From contig NC_134957.1 in NCBI RefSeq assembly GCF_965638725.1, positions 15,958,101-16,022,100 on the forward strand: DNA of 64,000 bases, read 5' to 3'. Position 1 is the stretch's first letter; the number at the start of each line of letters is the position of its first letter. Below the pieces are notes generated by a model. It was given only the letters and a program-made list of their open reading frames with translations. It was not told the DNA's origin and searched no databases. The position numbers were made by a program, and so were the translations under genes. This document shows positions 53,701 through 62,118 of the stretch, in pieces. Source of the DNA: Aptenodytes patagonicus. Taxonomy: Eukaryota > Chordata > Aves > Sphenisciformes > Spheniscidae.

Positions 53701-56700
53701 GGACTACAGAGTACTGTATTAGCACCTCTAACATGTTATCGATGCTAAAGAATATTAGTGGTAAAAGTGTTACGTCTTTGTCTATCCTATTTAAATAAGA
53801 TACCAATTCATGCTTGCCTTTGTACATGTTTTACCTAAATTGTTACCACCCTGTAGTAGGATTGAAAGTTAGGTTTGAAGTTAGACACTAGTGCAATGAC
53901 CTGCATCTTTTTAATGATAATTTTGAGACTAGGTCTTGCCCATTGTTCATTGGAGAGATATAAAAAGGGCATGCCTTGTTTTCTTGTCCCTCTCTCTTAG
54001 TAACATTTATGGAGCGAGAAATGATCTGGATAGCGTTCTGACATTGTTCATGAAATGTGTCTAACACTTTTATTCGAACAAAGACCTCTTGTTCAGTCTC
54101 AAGCCAAGAGATGAAGTCTGAATGATTTCTTTTTCTCATCCGTTGTTTACATATTTGAAAATGATGTGTTTAGTCCAATCACACAAATCCACAAGTTGAT
54201 ATTTTTTTTTTTTAAAAATAGATAGCTCTTGAAATAATTGGTCTGAGTTGAGTAACAAAAATTGATTGTTTTCATTCAGTTTTTCATAGTTCTTTGTAAA
54301 GGCTTTGGTCATTGAATGATCTGCTGTGCTTCTCTCTCTTTCATTTATTTAAAATCTTCTGGTGTATTTGCTGGTTGTCCTTCTGGTTTTCCTCCAGAGA
54401 TCGCAATATCTACTTTGCTTTAATTTCAGAAACAACATTTTTATGGTCTGAAATTTAAGTAATTTCTATTTAACAGAATTCCACCAATACATAAATGTTA
54501 GGAGTCCTTTATAATTTGAAAGGGTTTTTTAATTAATTGTAACTTTTTCAACTGTTGTAGACTTCAGATTACCTGAAGATATCTGAAGTTGTTCTTCTAA
54601 GTTTTTCTTTTTTGAGGGTTCTGTAGAAATACTGTAAAAAGAAAAATTGACTTTAGCAAACATTTGTAAGTTTAGACTGAGGCTGGTTTTGCAGTCTATC
54701 AAGTGAGAAGTTCTTTGCATGTGAACTGGGAATAATAGACTGTCATGAACAGAACTTCTCTCCAGTTAATAAAGAAAGAAGATGGAAGAACAGTTTTGGC
54801 TCAACGTAATAAAACAGTTACTTCATATGACCCTATGACATCTGTGCTTCTCTCTGGAGTGCATAGGGACCTTATGTTTATTAAAGAGATTTAATTAATA
54901 TTCAGGATTTGCTGGCAATATGATGCAAAAATAAATTAACATTAAAATGTGAATTGTTTGCATATTTTGCTATGAGGAGTAATTTTAGGTTCTGTAAAGT
55001 TACTGACTAGGTTTTCCAGCAACAACACAGAAGTTTCTGGAAAAATACGTGAAACCATAAAACTGAAAGTTCAATTAAAACATGTTTTACACAGTAAAGC
55101 ATTTTTTAAATTGTCTAGATACTTCTATTTGATGTCAACCTATTTTTTCCTTGAAAGATTGCATGAATTTTCCCCTAATGCTACCATTGCAAGCTGTACT
55201 CAATTTCTTCTATTGATAAGCATGTGGCATACTTTGAATTCATTTTCTTCACTATAAGGTTGTTTGTCTTAAAAAGACAGTATATACTTTTATGTTCTTA
55301 TCTACGAGCACTGACTCTTTTGTGAAAAACGGATTAAATTTTTTATTTTGTGTTGTGCCAAATAACATTAAAAGCATCGTGCTAATAGCTTGGATTCCTT
55401 TCTGTGGAAAGTAGTTTGTGCCAGGAGTGGAAGATTTTGAATAGCTAAACTGGAGTTAAAGTATATGCTGTCTTTTTAAGGAAAGAAAAAAAAAGGGAAG
55501 CAAAAAAGAAAAGATTCTGTCCTTTCACTTGTTGTCTGCATGTTTTTTCCTGTTACTTCTCTCTTGCCCTACTGCTGCCTCATGCAATGCAGGAGATTCA
55601 GGATGGACACAATGGCTATCATTCTGAAGCAGAACCTGATCAGGTGGCAAGTTTTACTCATCTTTCATTCATTAACTGTGTAGCAAGGTACTATATATTA
55701 GTACTTGTACAATACATACAAATCTTATATTTCTCATGCAAGAGAATCCATAGAAAGCATTTAGTGTGTTAACCGGCTATGTGCTAGGTAGGGTTTTCGT
55801 GTAATGTCACGTAGTCTAAAATGTAATACTGCATGTAAGATCCTATCTGACAGAGCACATCTGTCCTTCTGAGTTTGTAAGTATTGGCTAATTCTCTACA
55901 CATCATTTTCTGTGATTGGGTGCTGAATACAAAATTCTGTTAGTTTCCAAGAAAATCTAAAGCCAGAGATCAATTTAAATATCTTTAGAAATTATTTGTC
56001 AATGAGGGCTTGGGGTAGTTTGTTTGGAGGCAGACAGATCCTACCAATTATTTGTATGTGGATCAGAGCTGTAATACAAGGGAAGAGTTATTTGTTTACT
56101 GTAACATAGCCCCTTATATTTATTCTCACTTCAGGATGTAAAAAATTGAAACCTTACTATGTCATCATGTTGACCTGAGAGAGATCACTTTCTCACGTGG
56201 TCCTTAAAAGTCCCGCAAACCCTTTTATTCTTAATTAAAATCTTTAGTACATTGTAAATCTTAGCTGCCAACGAAGGACCCAAAGGATCAATCTTGTATC
56301 ATTCAGGAATGAAGCCATTTACCTAAATGAAAATTTATGGAACTAGCCCTTATTTTAAAATTGCTAATTGTTCTTCTATATTTCATTATTACTTCATTCT
56401 TAATCTGACCTTCTGGATCCAAAATTCCTATAATGGACCTCCTCCATAACCTGTGGCACTCTCAGTAGGGTATTGATTGAAAAAGAGTATCGTGGGGTGC
56501 TTCTGACTTCTTGCTATCAAAATACAAAATTAAAATGTTAAATAAATAAAGCTTCTGCCATATAATTCTCTCAGATGATAAATAAACAACATTAAGAATA
56601 GAAAAAAATGTAATATGAGCTTTAAAATGTTCTCAAGTAGATAAAATACCCAAAACAATACCTGCATTTAGCAAAAGACTAACATTATTAATTATAAATT

Positions 56701-59700
56701 TGGGCTGATCTTATTGTTTGTATTTTTGTATGCTATATGTAGCTAGCATGTGAAACTAATTGTTGCATAAATGCTTTATTACTAATACATTACTAACATG
56801 TATGTCTGTGTAATATTTATAATACCAAGTTTTGTGTTTGTTTGGGTTTTTTTCACTATGGTACTGTTTAATACAGTTGTGCCTTGTAAAAAAAGATACA
56901 GTTCTTGTGTTCCAGTTGTAAAAGCACTTTGCATCAAAATGTATTGATGTGGTACAGATGGAAAGTGAGATTTACTCATGGTTTTGGATTTCTGCCAGGC
57001 GCTGTGGGATGGAAACAAACTAGCACAGATGGAAGAGGCTCCACTTTTTCCTGGAGAATCAATCAAAGTTACTGGTAAGCATACTATTGAGTACTACACT
57101 GAATACTATTAAATCACTAGTTTGTTTATTTAAAAACAGAATATTATTTCCTTTTTACTTTTGTTATTTTAATTTAATGCCACTTTAGATTAGCTGATTT
57201 GATGTGGATTTCTTTTCTTTGTCTTTTAAATCCAAATGTAGGAAGGAGAAATCAGTTCCAGAGGATGACTTGCTCCATATAGATAAATCAATTTTTTTCC
57301 GGGGTTAGTTTGTTCCATATAGGTGTATGGGTTGTATTTTTGCTTGGGGATGCCAAGGATACTTCATAGATTCAAAAGCTTCAAAATTGTGATAGCAAAG
57401 AAGATGAAGTTATGGAAAACTTAGTTTCCAGTTCTTAATGAGATTTATTTCACTTTGGTCTGTGATGGCAAGCTCTGTGTTAGCAGTACAGTACTTGGCT
57501 AGAAAAGAACACTAGCTCTTTCAAATAAAAGTGAAAATGAAGATATGGGCGTATAACTGAATTACTTGGAGGTCAGTTGCGTGCACATCAGTAATTGCCC
57601 GTTTGGATGCGCTCTCTCTGAGGTGAGTGTGGGTGCTTCACACCTCAGGGCAGGGACCAGAGCCGCCTGCAGCTAAGAATACCAGCAGGGTGCTTTGTTA
57701 CCTGCCTGCCCTTACTGCAGCCAGGGCTAGCTGAGCCCAGCCCCAGTTGCTCAGTAGTTGCTGAGCAGCAGTGGGACTGAGGAATTTGATTGTTTTCATT
57801 GTTGAGATAAAGACAGCTCTTTCAGTCCTGACAGCTTGTGAAGAGTAGGCTTTCCTATAGAGGTCAAGCATCAAAATCTTACGGAACTGCAAAAATCTTG
57901 CTATTTTTAAATGGAAATAGATTTTTATGGAACAAATGTCTGTAATAGTAAAACAAAGCTTTAATTGGTCTGTTTTCCAGCTAAAGATGTTATGTATATC
58001 TGTCCATTTATGGGAGCAGTCAGTGGTACACTAACAGTGACGGACTTCAGAATGTATATCAAAAGTGTTGAAAGGGTAAGACTTCGCTATCTATCTGCGT
58101 ATTGTTTCAGGTAGGAATGTTGCTGAAGTAGATTTCAGAAAGTGACAAATCTGGTGTAAGTGAAGTATGATGTTCCACAGCAGTCTATTAAACAGCAATT
58201 ATAATTGACTCTAATGAAACATACATGAATAATATTAGTTTGTGTTCCTCCTAATGTAACAAAATTCATTTGTTTTATATACAAATTTCAGGATCCACCT
58301 TTTGTTGTTGATGTTCCCCTTGGAGTCATAAGTAGAGTTGAAAAAATTGGAGTACAGAGCCATGGAGACAACTCGTGTGGTATAGAAATAGTTTGCAAGG
58401 TATGGCATGGTAGAGATTTATTCGTATTAAAGTATTTTCATTTCATTTTTCTGTAAGAGGAATCTGCACGCACACGTGCTGTTTTGCTGTCTGATCAGTT
58501 CCCTGTATTTGAACCCTGCTTCGTTTAGATAATATATTTCAATTCCTCTTATGATACTTGCAGTCTTAAACACTTCTGCCTTTTGTCTCAAGAGTGAATT
58601 AAAAGGAAAAATGGCTATTTTTATGATATCTAGCAACTCTAATGACGATCCTAGTCACGAACACTTGCAGAACTCTGTTCTAATGCGGGTTAGATGATGT
58701 CAGTGACTTAGTGCTACATATATGCCTTCCTTCAGTCAAATTTCTTATAACTGTTTTGTTTTTTTTTTAATTTATCATAGAGTACAATAGTGTAACTTAT
58801 TTTTGACAGGATATGAGAAATTTGCGGCTGGCCTATAAACAGGAAGAACAGAACAGATTGGAGATTTTTGAAAACCTTGTAACACGCGCATTTCCTGTTT
58901 CTAATGGGCTGGTAAGTCTTAAGATGTAGAGAAGGCTGTCACTAGCTCACCTCTTTCTGGAAAGTGTAGGTGGGGAAATATGAGGGCTGTATAACAAACA
59001 TTGAAATGTTTGTAGCAGGCAAGCTACTCTGACCCTGTTTCCTTTTTGCATTAATTCGTAAAACATTATGCTATGTCCTGCTATCGGTGAAGTTAGTTAA
59101 TTTGTACATAACCCTTGAGATCTATTTTTGCCTAATGTTGCTGATTAAAAATATGTATGTATTGACCTCTATTTTCTGCAGTAGATAATTCGGTCTAGAA
59201 GTTCTGTCTAAAACAACAAATAGGTACAATTAGTCTTATTATTAGTTAGCTGCAGAATGCTATTTCATTTGCTTGTATGGGTAAGGAACTGGTCGGGAGG
59301 TAGGAGACCAATTTCTTCATCCTGGCTCTGCCATTGATGTGTTGTATGATCACAGGCAAGTAACTTCAACTCTCTGACTGTTTCCTATCTTGATTTTGTT
59401 AATTATATACTATGTACTTGAAGGAGAAAACTGTCTTTCATTTTCTTTGTAGCACAGTGTTGTCCAGTCTTGACTGAAGGTTTTACGTCTGCTGTTAAAG
59501 AGTTTTAGAAGTGTTACATTTGAAATATTAGAAGGTTCACTGTTTTGGAGCTTATTGTGCATACAGCCCATCAGACAGTAATTTATGCCTTTGCTTTGTT
59601 GTCTTTAGCCTCTTTTTGCATTCAGCTATAAAGAAAAGTTTGCTGTCAATGGCTGGAAAGTATATGATCCAATGGCAGAATATAAGAGGCAGGTAAGTTA

Positions 59701-62118
59701 TATAAGTACTTGGTGTATTATTTTTTTTCTCCATCTCCCCCAGAGCCATTTAAACAAGTAAAAAATATTCAAGAAAACTCGAAATTTTTAGCTCTAGTTA
59801 CATAGAGAGTCTGTCTAGATCTCATGTTTAGATAATAAGATGCAAGTGGCCTGACTTTGAGAGTGCTGAGCCCCTGCTAAAGTTGATGGAGATAACAGGT
59901 GCTGAGTACTTGAGCAAATTGGTCTATCTTAACATGCATTCTTAAATCCACATTTTCCAAGTGCTGTTTCTAGAAAATATAGGCTTTATAAAAATTTGGT
60001 TTTGAATAAGCAGCATTAAACAGAAGAGTAACCATACTTTATCATTGTAAATCTACAGTTTCCTAGTTGCAAAAGCATTTTTATTTCACTATACGATCAC
60101 TTTTTACCTGAGTGTGCAGCCTATTCAAATAGTTATTTTGCATATCAGTTTTAAAGATAATAAATAGGAAAGACTTTCAGTGTTTTGGTTTATGGTTCAA
60201 TACGAAGTCCTAAAGTTTAGAGCTTATTTAAAAGAAAAATGTGGGCACAATTTTTTTAAAAAAGTACCTAGCATATAAAAATTTTCATCGCCCCAAACTC
60301 AGATATGTAAAGGTCTAACCTGAAAAATACAAAAATGTTTTGCTTTCGTACAGGGCTTGCCCAATGAGAGTTGGAAAATATCCAAAGTTAACAGCACCTA
60401 TGAGCTTTGTGATACATATCCTGCTATTCTTGTTGTGCCAACCAGTGTAAAGGATGATGACCTCTCAAAAGTGGCAGCGTTTAGAGCAAAAGGCAGAGTT
60501 CCAGTAAGTGAAACTTTTACGAGGAGATATAAGTGCTCTACAAATTTGTAGCTTATAAGAAATTATCTGAGTTCTTTTAGGCTTTTTTTTAAATAACAGT
60601 GGGCCAGCTCCCTTTCTGAAAGCGGGGGGGGCAAGGAAAAAAGAAGTAGGCTTGATGGGTTTAGAACTGAAGAGAGCAACTCAAATGTGAGTCTAATTGC
60701 TTGGTTATTGTGCCGTGTAATAAATATTTGTTTGGAGTTAACACTTCTAAGCCACAATGGTATCTGATGCTAATTCACATATGAACTTGTGTTCTGATTT
60801 GGTGTGGAATGTGTTACAGCCATAGTGGTTTTCGTGAGAATAGACAAGTTTTGCAGGTAGCATAAGAACCCCTTCAAATATGTTAGATGGTGACAGTTTT
60901 CATGCTATCAATCTGCTTAGCAAGGTAGTGTACAGGTCCATAGACTTCCACATGGAAGCAGTTTTTCTTCGTTGTTCTTTTTTTTTCTAATTAGTAAGAT
61001 GCAGTAGCAGGCTTAGCTTTTATTAGAAATAAAAGCTAAGATGTTTAGAATCACTTTGTATTTCAAGCTCAGATTTGGGATGAGCAGTGCTAGTGTGCTT
61101 CAATATGGTTTTGCATCAGCTTGTCCTTAAATTTGCATTTGTTGATTTGCCAGGAAATAATTCCATGTAGGCAGTGTGATTGTCTAATTGCACTCTGGCC
61201 TGCTGCTTTTATAGTAGTATAATAAACTAAAATAATTTTCTTTTATTCCAGGTGTTATCCTGGATTCATCCTGAGAGCCAAGCAACAATAACACGGTGCA
61301 GTCAGCCATCGGTAGGCCCAAATGATAAGCGTTGCAAAGAAGATGAAAAATATTTGCAGACTATAATGGATGCCAATGCTCAGTCACATAAACTTATCAT
61401 CTTTGATGCCAGACAGAATAGTGTTGCAGACACAAACAAGGTAGGTTGGTATCATAACTAGCGTTAGTAGTTCTATCTTTATTACAAGGCTCAAGATTGA
61501 GTAAGAGATGAGGATGAGGAGAACTTGCTGTTGAAAAGGGAGAAAAAAGGGTCTCTAAAGAGGGCATGGGAAGGAAGGTAAGTTGCTTGTAGCATTTTGG
61601 AAAGGCCGGCAGGAATTGAAGGCAGCATGAAGACATAGCTGAGAAATGATGTAGTAAAGCCCACAGAAGACCACAGGTTTCAGTAGTAAAAAGGGGAAGG
61701 TATATGAATGTATTATCAAATGTAGCCTATTACAATTCGAATTTCTTTCACCTTAAAAAAATTACCCTAGTGCTTCTTAGAAAAACAAAGGCCAAAAATA
61801 TATTTTTATTAGTGCTAAAATAATCCTTTGTTTCAGAAAATCCTGAAACCTGACCAAAATAACCCTCTCAACCTCATACTGAAGTCCTGTACATGTTGTT
61901 TTCTTCGTCTGTTTTTGCTTTTTGAATGACAGGCAAAAGGTGGAGGATATGAAAGTGAAAGTGCCTACCCAAATGCAGAGCTGGTCTTTCTGGAAATTCA
62001 TAATATACACGTAATGAGAGAATCCCTGCGTAAACTTAAAGAAATAGTTTATCCTACTATTGATGAGACTCGGTGGTTATCAAATGTGGACTCCACACAT
62101 TGGCTGGAATATATAAGG
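47352..62118 (+). CDS. MTMR1: Myotubularin-related protein 1 (MTMR1), 5' part, 10 constitutive exons
   Basis: MTMR1 is the closest paralogue of MTM1 and acts as a PI3P/PI(3,5)P2 3-phosphatase. Coding segments here are 47352-47482, 50428-50533, 56999-57074, 57981-58075, 58292-58399, 58810-58911, 59609-59692, 60354-60503, 61252-61440 and 61933-62118. They join into 409 residues without a frame break; human MTMR1 is about 665, so the gene is truncated by the window edge. The content is a disordered Ala/Gly-rich leader, the PH-GRAM domain at about residues 95-210 and the first half of the phosphatase domain. The HCSDGWDRT exon (exon 11) is not in the remaining 1.9 kb and must lie beyond 64000. 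Intron 2 contains candidate alternative microexons. Codon phases match MTM1 exon for exon from exon 4 on. Confidence 0.96.
47483..50427 (+). other. MTMR1: MTMR1 intron 1
   Basis: 2.9 kb. The first 300 bases are still CpG-island, with a short (GT)n at 48082-48096. A locally GC-rich patch at 49525-49640 stands out from AT-rich surroundings and is bounded by CTGTAG and GAG|GTACTG, but it carries a TAA in its forward frame and shows no myotubularin homology, so it is not called as an exon. Confidence 0.75.
50428..50533 (+). CDS. MTMR1: MTMR1 coding exon 2 (residues 44-79)
   Basis: Encodes (S)[19 protein letters not shown] then [16 protein letters not shown], matching human [20 protein letters not shown]. 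It is absent from MTM1, so this N-terminal extension is MTMR1-specific. It ends in phase 0, which lets in-frame microexons be inserted. Donor AGG|GTAAGT. Confidence 0.95.
52329..52355 (+). CDS. MTMR1: Candidate MTMR1 microexon (27 or 29 nt), weak
   Basis: A pyrimidine-rich stretch ends in TTTAGAG, followed by a short block and a good donor CAG|GTAGGG. Using the second AG gives 27 nt encoding TILQQLKLQ in frame. Using the first AG gives 29 nt and a frameshift. It could be an avian equivalent of exon 2.1, but the acceptor choice is unfavourable and I cannot confirm homology. Confidence 0.28.
52540..52660 (+). mobile_element. CR1 LINE 3'-end fragment (sense)
   Basis: GTTGGACTCGATGATCTTAG then AGGTCTTTTCCAACCTCAA and ATTCTCTGATTCTATGATTC form a CR1 3' terminus with its ATTCTRTG tail. 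The upstream sequence (GAGGAGCTTAGGGACATGGT, then TTAGTGGGCATGGTGGTGTT) is typical of another avian CR1 subfamily and differs from the 6.5 and 37.5 kb copies. Confidence 0.92.
53362..53385 (+). CDS. MTMR1: Candidate MTMR1 alternative microexon (24 nt)
   Basis: An acceptor AACTAACAG and donor CGG|GTAAGA bound 24 nt encoding VYRRPVIR, phase 0 on both sides, so it inserts cleanly between Arg79 and Ala80. No stop. The upstream polypyrimidine tract is weak and a branch-point-like CTAAC abuts the acceptor, features common in regulated exons. Downstream (53436-53462) is GT-rich, with TTTTGTGCTGTGTGAG and TTGGTGTGTC, a plausible CELF-binding zone. Position agrees with mammalian exons 2.1/2.2; sequence homology is not verified. 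Confidence 0.45.
55537..55579 (+). promoter_or_regulatory. MTMR1: Upstream splicing-control region of the 51-nt exon
   Basis: TGCATG (RBFOX-type) at 55537-55542 and a cluster of TGCC, TGCT and TGCC (MBNL-type YGCY) at 55565-55579 lie inside the polypyrimidine tract. MBNL binding there would be expected to repress the exon. MTMR1 splicing is known to be disturbed in myotonic dystrophy in mammals; use in this species is inferred. Confidence 0.45.
55593..55643 (+). CDS. MTMR1: Candidate MTMR1 alternative exon (51 nt)
   Basis: 51 nt, phase 0/0, encoding [17 protein letters not shown] with no stop. It follows a long pyrimidine tract (55515-55592) and the acceptor ATGCAATGCAG. The donor CAG|GTGGCA is weak, as expected for a regulated exon. 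TGCC/TGCT motifs (55565-55579) sit just before the acceptor, and TGCATG occurs at 55537 and 55830, on either side. It fits the position of mammalian muscle-regulated exon 2.3. Inclusion would add an acidic, polar 17-residue segment just before the PH-GRAM domain. Confidence 0.65.
55830..55835 (+). promoter_or_regulatory. MTMR1: Downstream TGCATG near the 51-nt exon
   Basis: An exact TGCATG 187 nt after the exon. Downstream RBFOX sites normally promote exon inclusion in muscle and neurons. Confidence 0.4.
56999..57074 (+). CDS. MTMR1: MTMR1 coding exon 3 (residues 80-104 plus 1 base)
   Basis: Encodes [20 protein letters not shown] then SIKVT, matching human [20 protein letters not shown]. The Trp in ALWDG replaces Arg (TGG versus an Arg codon). 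76 bp, leaving phase 1 as MTM1 exon 3 does. Acceptor CTGCCAG, donor CTG|GTAAGC. Confidence 0.95.
57075..57980 (+). other. MTMR1: MTMR1 intron 3
   Basis: 0.9 kb. A GC-rich block (57600-57780) with two small inverted repeats stands out (see findings). The rest is AT-rich, with a normal acceptor TGTTTTCCAG. Confidence 0.8.
57981..58075 (+). CDS. MTMR1: MTMR1 coding exon 4 (residues 105-136)
   Basis: Encodes [20 protein letters not shown] then [12 protein letters not shown], the PH-GRAM core. 95 bp, identical in length and phase to MTM1 exon 4 ([20 protein letters not shown]). Confidence 0.96.
58292..58399 (+). CDS. MTMR1: MTMR1 coding exon 5 (residues 137-172)
   Basis: Encodes [20 protein letters not shown] then [16 protein letters not shown]. 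108 bp, one codon shorter than MTM1 exon 5. Donor AAG|GTATGG. Confidence 0.97.
58400..58809 (+). other. MTMR1: MTMR1 intron 5
   Basis: 410 bp with a T run near 58759-58767. Nothing else recognised. Confidence 0.88.
58810..58911 (+). CDS. MTMR1: MTMR1 coding exon 6 (residues 173-206)
   Basis: Encodes [20 protein letters not shown] then [14 protein letters not shown], the end of the PH-GRAM domain. 102 bp, the same as MTM1 exon 6. Donor CTG|GTAAGT. Confidence 0.97.
58912..59608 (+). other. MTMR1: MTMR1 intron 6
   Basis: 697 bp containing an ancient MIR-type SINE at 59290-59392. Confidence 0.85.
59290..59392 (+). mobile_element. Ancient MIR-type SINE relic
   Basis: AGGAGACCA then CATCCTGGCTCTGCCATTGA, GTTGTATGATCACAGGCAAG and TAACTTCAACTCTCTGACTG followed by TTTCCTA run collinearly with the MIR/CORE-SINE central segment (CCTGGCTCTGCCAC...TGTGTGAC...GGCAAGTCACTT...CTCTCTG...GTTTCC). 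MIRs predate the amniote radiation and are rare but present in bird genomes. Confidence 0.85.
59609..59692 (+). CDS. MTMR1: MTMR1 coding exon 7 (residues 207-234)
   Basis: Encodes [20 protein letters not shown] then PMAEYKRQ, the start of the phosphatase domain. 84 bp, the same as MTM1 exon 7. Donor CAG|GTAAGT. Confidence 0.97.
59693..60353 (+). other. MTMR1: MTMR1 intron 7
   Basis: 661 bp. Holds a decayed palindrome-like repeat at 59847-59925; otherwise AT-rich. Confidence 0.85.
59847..59925. repeat. Possible ancient palindromic dispersed repeat
   Basis: GAGAGTGCTGAGCCCCTG, AAGTTGATGGAGAT and CAGGTGCTGAGTACTTGAGC resemble a reptile/bird dispersed element with GTGCTGAGCACCTGC arms around AAGTCAATGGGAG. 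The match is from memory and degraded. Confidence 0.4.
60354..60503 (+). CDS. MTMR1: MTMR1 coding exon 8 (residues 235-284)
   Basis: Encodes [20 protein letters not shown] then [20 protein letters not shown] and [10 protein letters not shown]. It matches human [20 protein letters not shown]. 150 bp, the same as MTM1 exon 8. Confidence 0.97.
60504..61251 (+). other. MTMR1: MTMR1 intron 8
   Basis: 748 bp. No mobile element was recognised; a short G run is near 60624-60630. Confidence 0.85.
61252..61440 (+). CDS. MTMR1: MTMR1 coding exon 9 (residues 285-347)
   Basis: Encodes [20 protein letters not shown] then [20 protein letters not shown] and the [18 protein letters not shown] block. Residue 304 is Ser (TCG, 61309-61311) where human MTMR1, and MTM1 in this window, have Leu. 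189 bp, the same as MTM1 exon 9. Donor AAG|GTAGGT. Confidence 0.96.
61441..61932 (+). other. MTMR1: MTMR1 intron 9
   Basis: 492 bp. Purine-rich stretch at 61498-61575. No repeat was recognised. Confidence 0.85.
61933..62118 (+). CDS. MTMR1: MTMR1 coding exon 10 (residues 348-409)
   Basis: Encodes [20 protein letters not shown] then [20 protein letters not shown] and [22 protein letters not shown]. Human has [20 protein letters not shown]. 186 bp, phase 0/0, the same as MTM1 exon 10. It is the last coding exon visible; the CX5R loop exon should follow. Confidence 0.97.

Larger units (their letters stand above)
50534..56998 (+). other. MTMR1: MTMR1 intron 2 (site of alternative microexons)
   Basis: 6.5 kb and the largest MTMR1 intron seen. 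In mammals it contains alternatively spliced exons 2.1-2.3, regulated in muscle and mis-spliced in myotonic dystrophy. Here it holds candidate microexons at 52329-52355, 53362-53385 and 55593-55643, and a CR1 3' end at 52540-52660. The rest is AT-rich. Confidence 0.8.
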
